Source of the DNA: Agarilytica sp045430305
GTDB lineage: Bacteria > Pseudomonadota > Gammaproteobacteria > Pseudomonadales > Cellvibrionaceae
Direction of reading: 5' to 3'
NCBI GenBank assembly: GCA_045430305.1
Contig: JAILXW010000003.1
Span: 620,001 to 684,000, forward strand
Length of the DNA stretch: 64,000 nucleotides
Numbering within the stretch: the stretch's first letter is position 1; the number at the start of each line of letters is the position of its first letter. Below, piece after piece: positions 1-7,925 of the stretch. The position numbers and the translations under genes were made by a program. The notes under the pieces were generated by a model. That model did not search any database, was not told where the DNA came from, and saw only the letters and a list, made by a program, of their open reading frames with translations.

Positions 1-1031
1 AGCCACTGTTTGAAGTTTTTCAAATGTTGTTCGGCGAGAATTTCTGTCGGTGCGACTAGTGCTACTTGATAACCCGCGTGAATAACATCGATGCTCGCAA
101 GCGCAGCAACTAAGGTTTTCCCGCAGCCGACGTCACCCTGTACCAAACGTAACATGGGCACACCTTTGGCTAAGTCTTGACGAACATCCTCCAGAGCGCG
201 AGCTTGGGCATTGGTGAGTGTGAACTGTAATGTTTCTATAAATACTTGAGCAGTTTGTTCTGCGTGTGCAATGCGCGCCGCACGCTTGCTTTGTAGTTTC
301 AAGCGGCGGCGCTGTCGCGTGATAAAGTGCGCCAGTAATTCTTCGAAGGCGAGACGGTTTTGGCAAGGGTGAATGCCATTAAGAATGCTTTCAATTACTT
401 GTGCAGAAGCGTCTGCGGCGGGGGGGTAATGCAAAAAGGCGAGAGCCCGGCCGAGAGACGTTACGCCGAACTCTTGGTTGATATTTTCTTGTAAAAGCTC
501 TTCTGCTTTTTCACTCTCAAGCATATTAACTGCTTGAGCCACGAGCTTACGTATACGCGCTTGCTGTAAGCCCTCGGTTGTAGGGTAGACCGGGGTTAAC
601 GTTTCTTCGTTTTGAATCGGTTGGGTTTCGTCAATAAAATCGTATTCAGGGTGATACAATTCGATGCCGCTGGTGCCTAAGCGGGGGTCACCATAAACGC
701 GAAGTAAGGTGCCTTGTTGCAAATTATTTTTTTGTGCATTGCTGAAATGATAAAAGCGAAGGCAGGTTTGGCCAGTAGTATCTTCAACATTTACCGCAAG
801 GCTACGTCGCCGGCCAAATGCAATCTGAGTGCTCACAACACGCGCTTCAATAACAACACTGGTGTTTGTTCTAAGTGACGCGATAGGAGTAACTTTTGTA
901 CGATCTAAATAGCGCAGAGGTAAATGAAAAAGCAAATCTTGCACGGAATGAATTCCGATGCGCGCAAGTGTTTCCTTTAGCTTTGGGCCAACACCACTGA
1001 GCTTGTTAATATCAATGTTGTTGAGTGTCAT
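1..1031 (-). CDS. recG: ATP-dependent DNA helicase RecG, N-terminal half (runs off the window)
   Basis: RecG remodels stalled replication forks and Holliday junctions. The reading frame is open from ATG at 1031 to the window edge, about 343 of some 690 usual residues. The start reads MTLNNIDINKLSGVGPKLKE, the helix-hairpin/wedge lead-in of RecG. Near the left edge the helicase Walker A GDVGCGKT and the following APTEILAEQH motif Ia are readable; Cys replaces the more usual Ser of GSGKT. The C-terminal helicase lobe lies outside. It is divergent from the SDR gene at 1086, with 54 bases between them. Confidence 0.93.
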   Translation of the reverse strand, partial: MTLNNIDINKLSGVGPKLKETLARIGIHSVQDLLFHLPLRYLDRTKVTPIASLRTNTSVVIEARVVSTQIAFGRRRSLAVNVEDTTGQTCLRFYHFSNAQKNNLQQGTLLRVYGDPRLGTSGIELYHPEYDFIDETQPIQNEETLTPVYPTTEGLQQARIRKLVAQAVNMLESEKAEELLQENINQEFGVTSLGRALAFLHYPPAADASAQVIESILNGIHPCQNRLAFEELLAHFITRQRRRLKLQSKRAARIAHAEQTAQVFIETLQFTLTNAQARALEDVRQDLAKGVPMLRLVQGDVGCGKTLVAALASIDVIHAGYQVALVAPTEILAEQHLKNFKQW

Positions 1032-1085
1032 GTTAGGCTGGCGGCGTTAAATTATTTATATACACAGAGAAAGAGTATTCCCTAA

Positions 1086-1931
1086 TTGAGTGCAAAATTA
1101 CACCTTTTTATTGGCTTTGGCGATATTGCTGCGCACTGTAGTCGCACCTTGCTCGACCAGGGCGACCGCGTCGTTGGGGTTTCTCGTTCAAAACGAAATC
1201 AGCCCGATGGCATCGAGTGGTTGCAAGGCGATGCGGGCAGTACAGAAATACTTGAGAAAATTTCACAGAAAGAATTTGCTTCGGCTGTGATTACCCTAAG
1301 CCCCGATACCTACGATGAGCAAGCCTACCGACAAACCTATTTTGACGTGAGCAAAGCCCTGCTGGGGCGATGGCAAATAGGTAATGCGCCTAAAAAAATT
1401 ATATTTGTTTCAAGTACAAGTGTTTATGCGCAAACGCAAGACGAAGTGGTAGATGAAAGTAGCGAGGCAAACCCGGTTTCCCCAACGGGAAAAATATTAC
1501 GAGAAACAGAAAACCTATTTTTTGAAAGTGCACTCAATACCATTGTGCTTCGGTTTTCAGGAATTTACGGCCCTGGCCGCGATTATTTGATTCGTCAAGT
1601 GAGGCAGGGTATTGCTGGAAATGATGCGTACACTAATCGTATTCATATTGATGATTGTGTCGGCGTTATTTGCTTCCTGCTTAATAAAGAATGTGAGCAT
1701 AATTTGTATTTGGCGAGTGATAGTGAGCCGGTAAAAGGTAGTAAGATTCGTGAGTGGATGGCTGATCGGATCGGTGGGAAGCTAGCTCTATCCGCTAATA
1801 ACGCAGGGGGGCGAGGGGGTAGTAAACGGTGTTGTAATCGACGCCTTATCGAAGAAGGGTATAGGTTTTTATATTCGAGCTATCGTGAAGGTTATACAGC
1901 TGAGCTCACCCAGAATACAACACACCCATAA
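1086..1931 (+). CDS. SDR-family NAD(P)-dependent epimerase/dehydratase-like protein
   Basis: 281 residues from a TTG start; the Rossmann strand begins at once (LHLFIGFGDIA), so a later start would cut the fold. The Gly-rich loop is GFGDIA, a short version of GxxGxxG. Further on are VSSTSVY and a downstream RFSGIYGPGRD typical of extended or atypical SDRs (YeeZ/WcaG type). The catalytic Tyr-x3-Lys is not in its classical form (SPTGK), so catalytic activity is uncertain. It ends one base before the stop of the convergent kinase gene. The substrate cannot be told from sequence. Confidence 0.75.
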   Translation: MSAKLHLFIGFGDIAAHCSRTLLDQGDRVVGVSRSKRNQPDGIEWLQGDAGSTEILEKISQKEFASAVITLSPDTYDEQAYRQTYFDVSKALLGRWQIGNAPKKIIFVSSTSVYAQTQDEVVDESSEANPVSPTGKILRETENLFFESALNTIVLRFSGIYGPGRDYLIRQVRQGIAGNDAYTNRIHIDDCVGVICFLLNKECEHNLYLASDSEPVKGSKIREWMADRIGGKLALSANNAGGRGGSKRCCNRRLIEEGYRFLYSSYREGYTAELTQNTTHP

Positions 1932-2879
1932 TTAGTAATCGTTAGCGTTTGGCGTCGTAGGTAACAATATTGTGAATGTGCTGCCTTTGCCCAGCTCACT
2001 TTCCACGCTTATTGTACCCCCAATGTCCTCAACAATACTGAACGACACCGAAAGTCCGAGCCCGGTTCCCTCGCCAATCGGCTTGGCAGTAAAGAACGGG
2101 TTAAAAATTTCATCGATATGTTCTGGGGCAATACCAACACCTGTGTCTACTATAGTAATGCTAACGAACCCACTGGTGTCGCGGGTTGTTATTGTTATTT
2201 CGCCTTGATCTTGAATCGCTTGAGCAGCATTGACCACAATATTTAATATAACCTGTGTTATTTGGTTTTTGTTGCAGGTAATAAGAGGTATGTCGCCAGA
2301 GTTGAATACCACTTTGCAGTGGTATTTTGTTTTGTTTTCTAGCATCTTGAGCGCGGATGCTATGCAAGAATCTATATCAACATCTTCGATATCTGTAGAT
2401 TTTGTGCGAGAAAAATTGCGTAAGTTAGAAACAATATCTTTGACTCGTTGAAGCCCCTCGTTAATCTCACTAAAAATAAGATGTGTATCGTTTAATATGT
2501 AATCCTTCTCGTTATTCAATGCTTTGTTGATTGAATTTGCTAAGTTTGAATTTGACCTTTCTTCTTTTTCATTCGTTGCGAGATCAACAATTTTTGTATA
2601 GGCGTCACAGTACTTTTGTAAGGTATGGATATTAGACATAGCAAAAGCTAAGGGGTTATTGATCTCATGTGCAACCCCTGCGGCTAGTTGTCCGATAGCC
2701 GCGAGTTTTTCCGTTTTTATAAGGTTTTTTTGTTGAAGACGAAGCTGTTGGTTTGCTTGCTCAAGTTCTTGGTTTGTTGCATAAATCTCAAGTGTTTTTT
2801 CTTCAAGGATTTCTTCCGCTTGTTTTCTCGCAGATTTTTCTCTCAGGTAAGCCTTTTTGAAGTCACTAATCTCTGTCAT
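1932..2879 (-). CDS. hnoK: Soluble sensor histidine kinase, HnoK-like partner of H-NOX
   Basis: 315 residues with no membrane segment. An N-terminal coiled coil (about 5-60) precedes a HisKA domain with phosphoacceptor His71 in GVAHEINNPLAF. The HATPase domain shows the N box (ITQVILNIVVNAAQAI), the G1 box DTGVGI, and GEGTGLGLS. The start codon overlaps the last 14 bases of the H-NOX gene, so the two are translationally coupled. In Shewanella and Vibrio a soluble kinase paired with H-NOX (HnoK) autophosphorylates and is inhibited by NO-bound H-NOX. I infer the same role from adjacency. The likely targets are the two response regulators encoded divergently at 3518 and 4766. Confidence 0.85.
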   Translation of the reverse strand: MTEISDFKKAYLREKSARKQAEEILEEKTLEIYATNQELEQANQQLRLQQKNLIKTEKLAAIGQLAAGVAHEINNPLAFAMSNIHTLQKYCDAYTKIVDLATNEKEERSNSNLANSINKALNNEKDYILNDTHLIFSEINEGLQRVKDIVSNLRNFSRTKSTDIEDVDIDSCIASALKMLENKTKYHCKVVFNSGDIPLITCNKNQITQVILNIVVNAAQAIQDQGEITITTRDTSGFVSITIVDTGVGIAPEHIDEIFNPFFTAKPIGEGTGLGLSVSFSIVEDIGGTISVESELGKGSTFTILLPTTPNANDY

Positions 2880-3417
2880 AGAAGGAAATCTCCATTAGAC
2901 AGTGATCATCACCTCGAAGCATACAGTTGCTATGTATGATGGCGACTTCTTGCTTGAAGTATTTTGCGACACCTTTAATCAAACCTTCTGCGAGTGCACA
3001 TAGCTGGCGCGCTGAGTGGTATTGGAGTGTTAGCTCATTTTCGGATTTCTGAACAAAATCTAGGAAGGGGAAGTGTGTTTGTGGGTATAGCTTTTCTACG
3101 TCTGCATGAATGACATTTTCCACAGTTATCAGAAAACTGACAGGATTACTGTGGTGAGTTACGAAATAAGGGTGTAAGTCTGCAAGTGTAGAGAATAGAT
3201 ATTCGCCGAAAGCGTTCAGTAAAAACTCCTGAGGAACCTCTAGTTTTTGCGACAAGGCACTGACAAGGCACATTATTTCACTATCTGGATATATTCCACT
3301 AGCGGTGTACGCCCCGCCAGTGGATAACGGGCATAGCTCCAGAAGTTGATTCCAGAATGACAAGCCGTACTGCGACTCGATCATATCTGCCAGGCTTGTA
3401 AATATGACGCCTTTCAC
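2866..3417 (-). CDS. hnox: H-NOX haem nitric oxide sensor protein
   Basis: 183 residues from GTG at 3417 (MKGVIFTSL, the canonical H-NOX N-terminus). A longer frame to 3567 would add about 50 non-homologous residues and run into the divergent gene, so I reject it. The axial haem ligand is His104 in VIHADVEKLYP. The haem-propionate motif YxSxR is Tyr133-Ser135-Arg137, and Pro117 matches the conserved haem-distorting proline. The position equivalent to the distal O2-stabilising Tyr of thermophilic H-NOX is Leu142, which fits an NO-selective, O2-excluding sensor. The gene overlaps the kinase gene downstream. Function is inferred from family knowledge plus visible residues. Confidence 0.92.
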   Translation of the reverse strand: MKGVIFTSLADMIESQYGLSFWNQLLELCPLSTGGAYTASGIYPDSEIMCLVSALSQKLEVPQEFLLNAFGEYLFSTLADLHPYFVTHHSNPVSFLITVENVIHADVEKLYPQTHFPFLDFVQKSENELTLQYHSARQLCALAEGLIKGVAKYFKQEVAIIHSNCMLRGDDHCLMEISFYDRD

Positions 3418-3517
3418 GAGGGTTTTCTCTTCGACTACATTGTATCTATAGGATAGACAATTAAAGTCTAATTTGGCTTCAGAGATTTTTGATAATGAGG
3501 AAGTGAGACGGTGCGAT
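3418..3517. promoter_or_regulatory. Divergent promoter region between H-NOX and the response regulator
   Basis: 100 bases separate the chosen starts of the divergent genes. At 3442-3458 lies an imperfect inverted repeat, GTATC-TATAG-GATAgAC. It carries the same TGTATC half-site (3441-3446) that recurs four times upstream of the pilin-like operon at 6060-6101. This may be an autoregulatory binding site of the HnoC-like regulator. Core promoter elements are not clear enough to call. Confidence 0.4.
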
Positions 3518-4750
3518 ATGTATGAAATAGTCGTAATTGACGATGAGAAAGCGGTTTTGGGTGCCATTAAAAGAGAATTACATAATCAAAATTATAACGT
3601 TCATTTGTTTGATGAGCCCGCGAAGGCGTTAGCGCATTGTGCAAAAGTTCGGCCGGACCTAGTGTTATCAGACATAAGAATGCCAGGGATAGATGGAATT
3701 GAAATAATGTCTCGCTTAGCGTCAATTGTGCCAGATGTAAGCCGCATCTTAATGAGTGGGTATTCGGATAAAGATTCTCTTATTGATGCTGTAAACAATG
3801 GACATGTTAATTTTTTTATCGAGAAGCCTTGGGAGACGACGCAGCTCGTAGACACAATCGAAAAGGCATTGGAACTCGTTCGAGTCAAGAAAGAAAACTT
3901 GATTCTAACTTCAAAAATCAAGGATCAGAATGATGAACTAAAGTTGCTAAATGGAGAACTTGACCAAAAGGTTTCGGACAGGACGAGAGAATTGCATGAT
4001 GCGTATGAGTCCACAGTCAATACTTTTTCGAGTTTGGTTGAAAAAAGATTTAAGAAAAATAAATTTAGTAGCCGAGATGTAGCCATTCTTTGCGACGATA
4101 TGGCTATAGAGATAGGTTTGAGTGAAGCCGATCGGCATATATTAAATCAGGCGGCAATGTTAAGGAATATTGGTAAGGTTGGTTTTTCAGATAAGTTATT
4201 GGCTACGCCAAGAGTGAAGATGGATGAAAGCATGTTCAAGGAGTTTTGTCGGCATCCTGTACATGCCCAAATATCTCTGAGTTTATTGCCGCCTCTTAAA
4301 GAAACGGCAAAAGTTCTTCTTCAACATATGGAATGTTATGACGGGACCGGATTTCCAAAGTCGTTAAGTGGCAATGACGTAAAAATAGAAAGTGAAATTT
4401 TACATATCTGCTGTGACTATTTCGATGCTAGAAGTGGGTTGTTAGAAGATGTTGAAATGGATGATGGGGAAGTAATCAAGTTTCTTAAAAAAAACAAGAA
4501 CAAATATTCGAAGACGCTACTAAAAATATTATTTCAAATTAAACGGACAGAAGAAGTTTCTCATGTGTCTGATGATGGTATTCCGACACACAGTCTGAAA
4601 AGCGGAATGAAAATTTCGAGAGATTTGTATTCAGATACGGGGGTGTTGCTATTAGTAAAAGATAAAGTTCTCACGAAATCCATGATAGATCATATGGTTT
4701 TACTAGAAAAAAATACTGCTGGATCATTCGATGTGTATGTTTACCGTTAA
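3518..4750 (+). CDS. hnoD: Response regulator with degenerate HD-GYP domain, HnoD-like
   Basis: 410 residues from ATG 3518 (MYEIVVIDDE); an upstream in-frame ATG at 3473 would add 15 residues before the receiver fold. The receiver domain has acidic residues Asp8/Asp9 and phosphoacceptor Asp52 (LSDIRMPG), followed by a coiled coil (about 130-165). The HD-GYP domain is degenerate: the metal-binding His-Asp pair of LHDIGK is Arg216-Asn217 (LRNIGK), HHE is HME (270-272) and GYP is GFP (278-280). It should not hydrolyse c-di-GMP. In Shewanella, HnoD is a phosphorylation-controlled degenerate HD-GYP inhibitor of the EAL phosphodiesterase HnoB. No EAL gene is visible here, so its partner is unknown. 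Confidence 0.85.
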   Translation: MYEIVVIDDEKAVLGAIKRELHNQNYNVHLFDEPAKALAHCAKVRPDLVLSDIRMPGIDGIEIMSRLASIVPDVSRILMSGYSDKDSLIDAVNNGHVNFFIEKPWETTQLVDTIEKALELVRVKKENLILTSKIKDQNDELKLLNGELDQKVSDRTRELHDAYESTVNTFSSLVEKRFKKNKFSSRDVAILCDDMAIEIGLSEADRHILNQAAMLRNIGKVGFSDKLLATPRVKMDESMFKEFCRHPVHAQISLSLLPPLKETAKVLLQHMECYDGTGFPKSLSGNDVKIESEILHICCDYFDARSGLLEDVEMDDGEVIKFLKKNKNKYSKTLLKILFQIKRTEEVSHVSDDGIPTHSLKSGMKISRDLYSDTGVLLLVKDKVLTKSMIDHMVLLEKNTAGSFDVYVYR

Positions 4751-4765
4751 TCTGTTGGGGTGTTC

Positions 4766-6055
4766 GTGACTAATATTTTTATCTTGGATGATGAAGTTGG
4801 TATTTTGTCTGCGCTTAAACGGCAGTTACATAGCCGGGCGTGTAAGGTATTTGACTTTACATCGCCTCAGAAAGCGATAGAAATGCTAAGCGCAATGAAT
4901 GTTGATGTTTTTATTAGCGACCAAAGAATGCCAGGAGAAAAAGGTACTGACGTATTACGTAAGGTGCGAGAGGTCTCGCCGAATACATTGCGGGTGATTC
5001 TCAGTGGTTATGCAGACTTCGATGAAATAACCTCAGCATTCAATGAGGGAAGTATCCATAAGTTTATTGCGAAACCTTGGGATGATAAGGAGATACTATC
5101 AATAGTATCTGCCTGCGAGGAGAATGCCCTTCCGAAAAGAACAAATGAATTTCATGGGATACTCACCTGTTGCGAAAGAATATTTCAGTTGTTTGATGTG
5201 ATTCGGAAGGCTGCGTCGGCAAACGTGCCTGTATTTATTTATGGAGAAACGGGTTCCGGTAAAGAGCTTGTCGCTAAGTCTTTACACTATGAAAGTTCGC
5301 GAAAGAATGAGCCATTTGTTGCATTTAACTGTGCTAATTTTAATGGCGAGTTAATGGAGTCTCAGATTTTTGGCCACAAAAAAGGGTCGTTTACGGGTGC
5401 TAGTGATAACCGTGATGGTTTGCTTTGCCAAGCGGGCGGAGGGACGCTATTTCTTGACGAGACCACAACCATGTCTCTTGAGGCTCAAGCGAAGTTACTT
5501 CGTGTATTGCAGGAGCGAGAATACATGATGCTAGGCGATCATCAGCTTAGGCCATTTAATGCTCAGGTGATAGCTGCATCATCTGAAAGCTTAGTTTCAG
5601 CTGTGACGCGTGGCCAGTTCCGGGAAGATTTACGCTACCGCCTCGAGGTAATACCGATTAGCATGCCGCCGCTACGTGAGCGAAAAGAGGATGTTGAATT
5701 TTTGCTGCTTCATTACCTAAATGACTTTTCGCCACAAAAAGACTGGTCGATATCAAGTGACGCACGTAAGTTTTTAAATGAACACCCATGGCCTGGAAAT
5801 GTTAGACAGTTGGTTAATGTTGCTCAGTTTATCGCTGCAATGTCTGGGTCAGATCAAGTACAAATGGAAGATCTACCTGAAAATCTGAAAGAGCAGGGTG
5901 TTGTTTTAATCCCAGAGGGAAAAACCAAATTAACCTTTGACGACGTTCAAAAAGCACTCGATGCGTGCAATCAAAATAAAACGAAAGCCGCAAAAATGTT
6001 AGGGATAAGCCGAATGACTTTATGGCGCCGTCTCGAAGAGTTTAATCAGCTGTAA
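4766..6055 (+). CDS. Sigma-54-dependent response regulator (NtrC family), HnoC-like position
   Basis: 429 residues from GTG 4766. This start follows GGGG by five bases and aligns phosphoacceptor Asp52 with the paralogous regulator upstream; a GTG at 4760 is the alternative. Domains in order are the receiver (SDQRMPG), an AAA+ domain with Walker A GETGSGKE (160-167), the sigma-54 contact loop GSFTGA (207-212, Ser for the usual Ala), GGGTLFLDE as Walker B, FREDLRYRL arginine fingers, and a C-terminal Fis-type helix-turn-helix ending in ISRMTLWRRL. It is co-transcribed with the HnoD-like gene, 15 bases apart. The repeated motifs and a -24/-12 promoter directly downstream make the 6221-10599 operon its likely target. 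Confidence 0.88.
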   Translation: MTNIFILDDEVGILSALKRQLHSRACKVFDFTSPQKAIEMLSAMNVDVFISDQRMPGEKGTDVLRKVREVSPNTLRVILSGYADFDEITSAFNEGSIHKFIAKPWDDKEILSIVSACEENALPKRTNEFHGILTCCERIFQLFDVIRKAASANVPVFIYGETGSGKELVAKSLHYESSRKNEPFVAFNCANFNGELMESQIFGHKKGSFTGASDNRDGLLCQAGGGTLFLDETTTMSLEAQAKLLRVLQEREYMMLGDHQLRPFNAQVIAASSESLVSAVTRGQFREDLRYRLEVIPISMPPLRERKEDVEFLLLHYLNDFSPQKDWSISSDARKFLNEHPWPGNVRQLVNVAQFIAAMSGSDQVQMEDLPENLKEQGVVLIPEGKTKLTFDDVQKALDACNQNKTKAAKMLGISRMTLWRRLEEFNQL

Positions 6056-6059
6056 CAGG

Positions 6060-6101
6060 TGTATCGGCTGATACGGTTAAGTGTATCGGAAGTTGTATCA
6101 C
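6060..6101 (+). promoter_or_regulatory. Repeated GTATC sites, probable activator-binding enhancer
   Basis: The palindrome GTATC-GGCT-GATAC (6061-6074) is followed by two more direct TGTATC half-sites (6082-6087 and 6094-6099). TGTATCGG itself occurs exactly at 6060-6067 and 6082-6089, and again at 6671-6678 after the pilin-like gene. The spacing of about 60-115 bases upstream of the -24 element is what bacterial enhancer-binding proteins use. The assignment to the sigma-54 regulator ending at 6055 is inference. Confidence 0.6.
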
Positions 6102-6161
6102 ACGGAATATTTGGACCGGGCAAACTTGTTATCTTATTGAATTATAAAGATAAATTCTAGT

Positions 6162-6177
6162 TGGCACGCAAAGTGTT
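6162..6177 (+). promoter_or_regulatory. Probable sigma-54 (-24/-12) promoter
   Basis: TGGCACG at 6162-6168 is a perfect -24 block. Four bases later comes GTGTT where the consensus is TTGCA; the -12 GC dinucleotide is GT, so the match is good at -24 and weaker at -12. Transcription would start near 6188, about 33 bases before the ATG at 6221. The sigma-54 activator gene and GTATC repeats immediately upstream support the call. Confidence 0.6.
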
Positions 6178-6220
6178 ATCTCCTATGTGTAGTTCAAAAC
6201 CAAGCCGTAGGAGGCACACT

Positions 6221-6667
6221 ATGAATATCTACACAAAAACAATCTCTGCTCTTTTGTTCACATCTGTTTTAGCTAATGGTGCGTACGCACAGTTAGATAG
6301 CGACAGCGCAACCGTAAATATGAATGTTGCACAATTTGCTGCGTTAACAGGTCTTGACGATTTCACTCTGACTACTTCAGATACTGACGGTTCATCCGGT
6401 GCAGTGTATAGCGGTAGTGATGATTTCAGTTTGGAGTCTAATACTCAGGTTCGCGTGAGTCTGTCTGGCGGTGACTTAAGTAACGGTAGTGATTCTGTTT
6501 CCACAAGCTACGCCTTAGATGGTTCGGGCATCATTATGGAAACTGCTGCCGATTCTGTTCACAACGCATCTCACTCCGTATCCGCTAGTGCAACACTTGG
6601 TGCCATCTCAGCACAAAAAGCCGGCGCATACTCGTCTGAAATTACTCTCACAGTATCAGCGCTATAA
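6221..6667 (+). CDS. Secreted pilin-like structural subunit
   Basis: 148 residues from ATG 6221, seven bases after a strong TAGGAGG ribosome site (6208-6214). A longer frame from 6161 would start inside the predicted promoter and is rejected. The signal peptide probably ends at AYA before QLDSDS. The mature protein is small, Ser/Thr/Gly/Asp-rich, cysteine-free and predicted all-beta. It has an alternating hydrophobic N-terminus (SATVNMNVAQF) that could serve as a donor strand, and an AGAYSSEITLTVSAL end typical of pilin-type Ig folds. The same domain is repeated in the protein at 9298-10599. First gene of the operon; likely the major subunit. No family name recognised with certainty. Confidence 0.75.
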   Translation: MNIYTKTISALLFTSVLANGAYAQLDSDSATVNMNVAQFAALTGLDDFTLTTSDTDGSSGAVYSGSDDFSLESNTQVRVSLSGGDLSNGSDSVSTSYALDGSGIIMETAADSVHNASHSVSASATLGAISAQKAGAYSSEITLTVSAL

Positions 6668-6680
6668 GAGTGTATCGGCA

Positions 6681-6702
6681 TAGGGGCTTACTCGAGCCCC
6701 TA
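6681..6702 (+). terminator. Stem-loop between subunit gene and rest of operon
   Basis: A perfect 8-bp stem TAGGGGCT / AGCCCCTA has a six-base loop. It lies 14 bases after the subunit stop codon and has no strong T tract. It may be an attenuator or RNA-processing/stabilising hairpin that keeps the first (major subunit) message more abundant than downstream genes, as in other fimbrial operons. That role is inference. Confidence 0.5.
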
Positions 6703-6731
6703 CCTACATGTTTTATTCGGAGGCAAATGTG

Positions 6732-7895
6732 ATGAAACAATGTAAGTTCTATTGCAGTTATTCATTTTTAACGCTCTATTTCGTTTTTATATCAATTGTA
6801 TTTTCCATTGAAGCACGAGCCGGAGAATTTGCTATATCTCCCATGATGATTGAGTTTGATGCTGCGCCAGGCTCTGTTGAGAGTTTCGAATTTAGTATTC
6901 ATGGAAAAAAGAATGGCAAGGTTCGTCTTTTTTTGTCTGATCTCCACCAAGAAGCCACGGGGCATATGGCGTTTAAAGACCTAGATGTTTCAGCATCGCC
7001 TATGGCGGGATGGGTAAGCTTAGATAAGGAGCTTGTCGACGTTAAAAAAAATGAAATTAAAGCGGTAAAAGGATTTTTAAAAGTGCCTAGGTCGGCAAAA
7101 GGTAGCCACGTCGTTGCAATAATGGTGGAAGAAGAAAAGTCAGGAAAAAGCAAAGGAATAAGTCTCAATGTCCGTTACGCAATCATCCTTACTCTAGATA
7201 TAAAAGGGCGTAAGGCGCGAATGAAGTCTGAGTTTACAGAGTTAACGGTCGAAGAACAAAGTGGAAAAAAGTTTGTGACTGCTTGGTTTAAAAATAATTC
7301 TGATCGTGATGCGAATTTGTCTTCCCTGATTCAGCTCCGTGATAGTAAGCGAAAACTGATCGCTAGGATACCACTTAAAACAAAATCAGCATGGAGTCGG
7401 GGTGATGAAAATTCACGAGTGTTTCCTGGATCGAAAGTGAAAGTTTATGGTCCGCTTGGTGATGATGTAGAGGAAGGGGAATATCTGTTGATGTCACGTA
7501 ATAAATTTGGTGGTCAAAATCAGCCAAGTTTACGAGAAACTGTGCAGATAAAACGAGGTGAAAAAATGGAAGAAAAAACCATAGTAGAAGTAGAGTCTGA
7601 TAAGAATATTATTAATGTAAGGGTCGCACCAAATAGTCGGGGGGAGTCATTTTCGGCATTTAGAATCAAAAACCCATACCCCCATTCCATAACTGTGAAA
7701 TTGCCGTTACCAAGAAAAGGTGAAAATCTTGAGTATAGGTTTTCACCGCAAACCATAGAGCTTCCGTCTGATAGTAGTAAAATGGTTACTCTTAAACAAA
7801 AGTTTTATAAAAAGCCAATACCCATGGTGTATAAGGCGGAAGCTAATAACAGCAGTGATATCCATTCCGAATTTTTAATTCGCACGCACATCTAG
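6732..7895 (+). CDS. Periplasmic PapD-like chaperone (pilus-assembly type)
   Basis: 387 residues from ATG 6732, eight bases after CGGAGG; an in-frame ATG at 6708 lacks a ribosome site. A signal peptide ends near EARA before GEFAISP. The segment after it (GEFAISPMMIEFDAAPGSVE) matches the first beta strands of periplasmic fimbrial chaperones. It continues with a two-domain Ig-like body (about 30-250) and a further beta-rich C-terminal part (about 290-387), longer than the usual 230-250 residues. It sits between subunit and secretin genes, so it probably binds subunits in the periplasm. The family match is from fold-level pattern, not from a diagnostic motif. Confidence 0.65.
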   Translation: MKQCKFYCSYSFLTLYFVFISIVFSIEARAGEFAISPMMIEFDAAPGSVESFEFSIHGKKNGKVRLFLSDLHQEATGHMAFKDLDVSASPMAGWVSLDKELVDVKKNEIKAVKGFLKVPRSAKGSHVVAIMVEEEKSGKSKGISLNVRYAIILTLDIKGRKARMKSEFTELTVEEQSGKKFVTAWFKNNSDRDANLSSLIQLRDSKRKLIARIPLKTKSAWSRGDENSRVFPGSKVKVYGPLGDDVEEGEYLLMSRNKFGGQNQPSLRETVQIKRGEKMEEKTIVEVESDKNIINVRVAPNSRGESFSAFRIKNPYPHSITVKLPLPRKGENLEYRFSPQTIELPSDSSKMVTLKQKFYKKPIPMVYKAEANNSSDIHSEFLIRTHI

Positions 7896-7925
7896 ATGAG
7901 TTAGCAACCCTGATGAGGAGGCGTC

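Noticed and set aside
3418..3567. N-terminal extension of H-NOX to 3567
   Set aside because: Would overlap the divergent regulator start and add residues unlike H-NOX; GTG 3417 gives the canonical KGVIF start.
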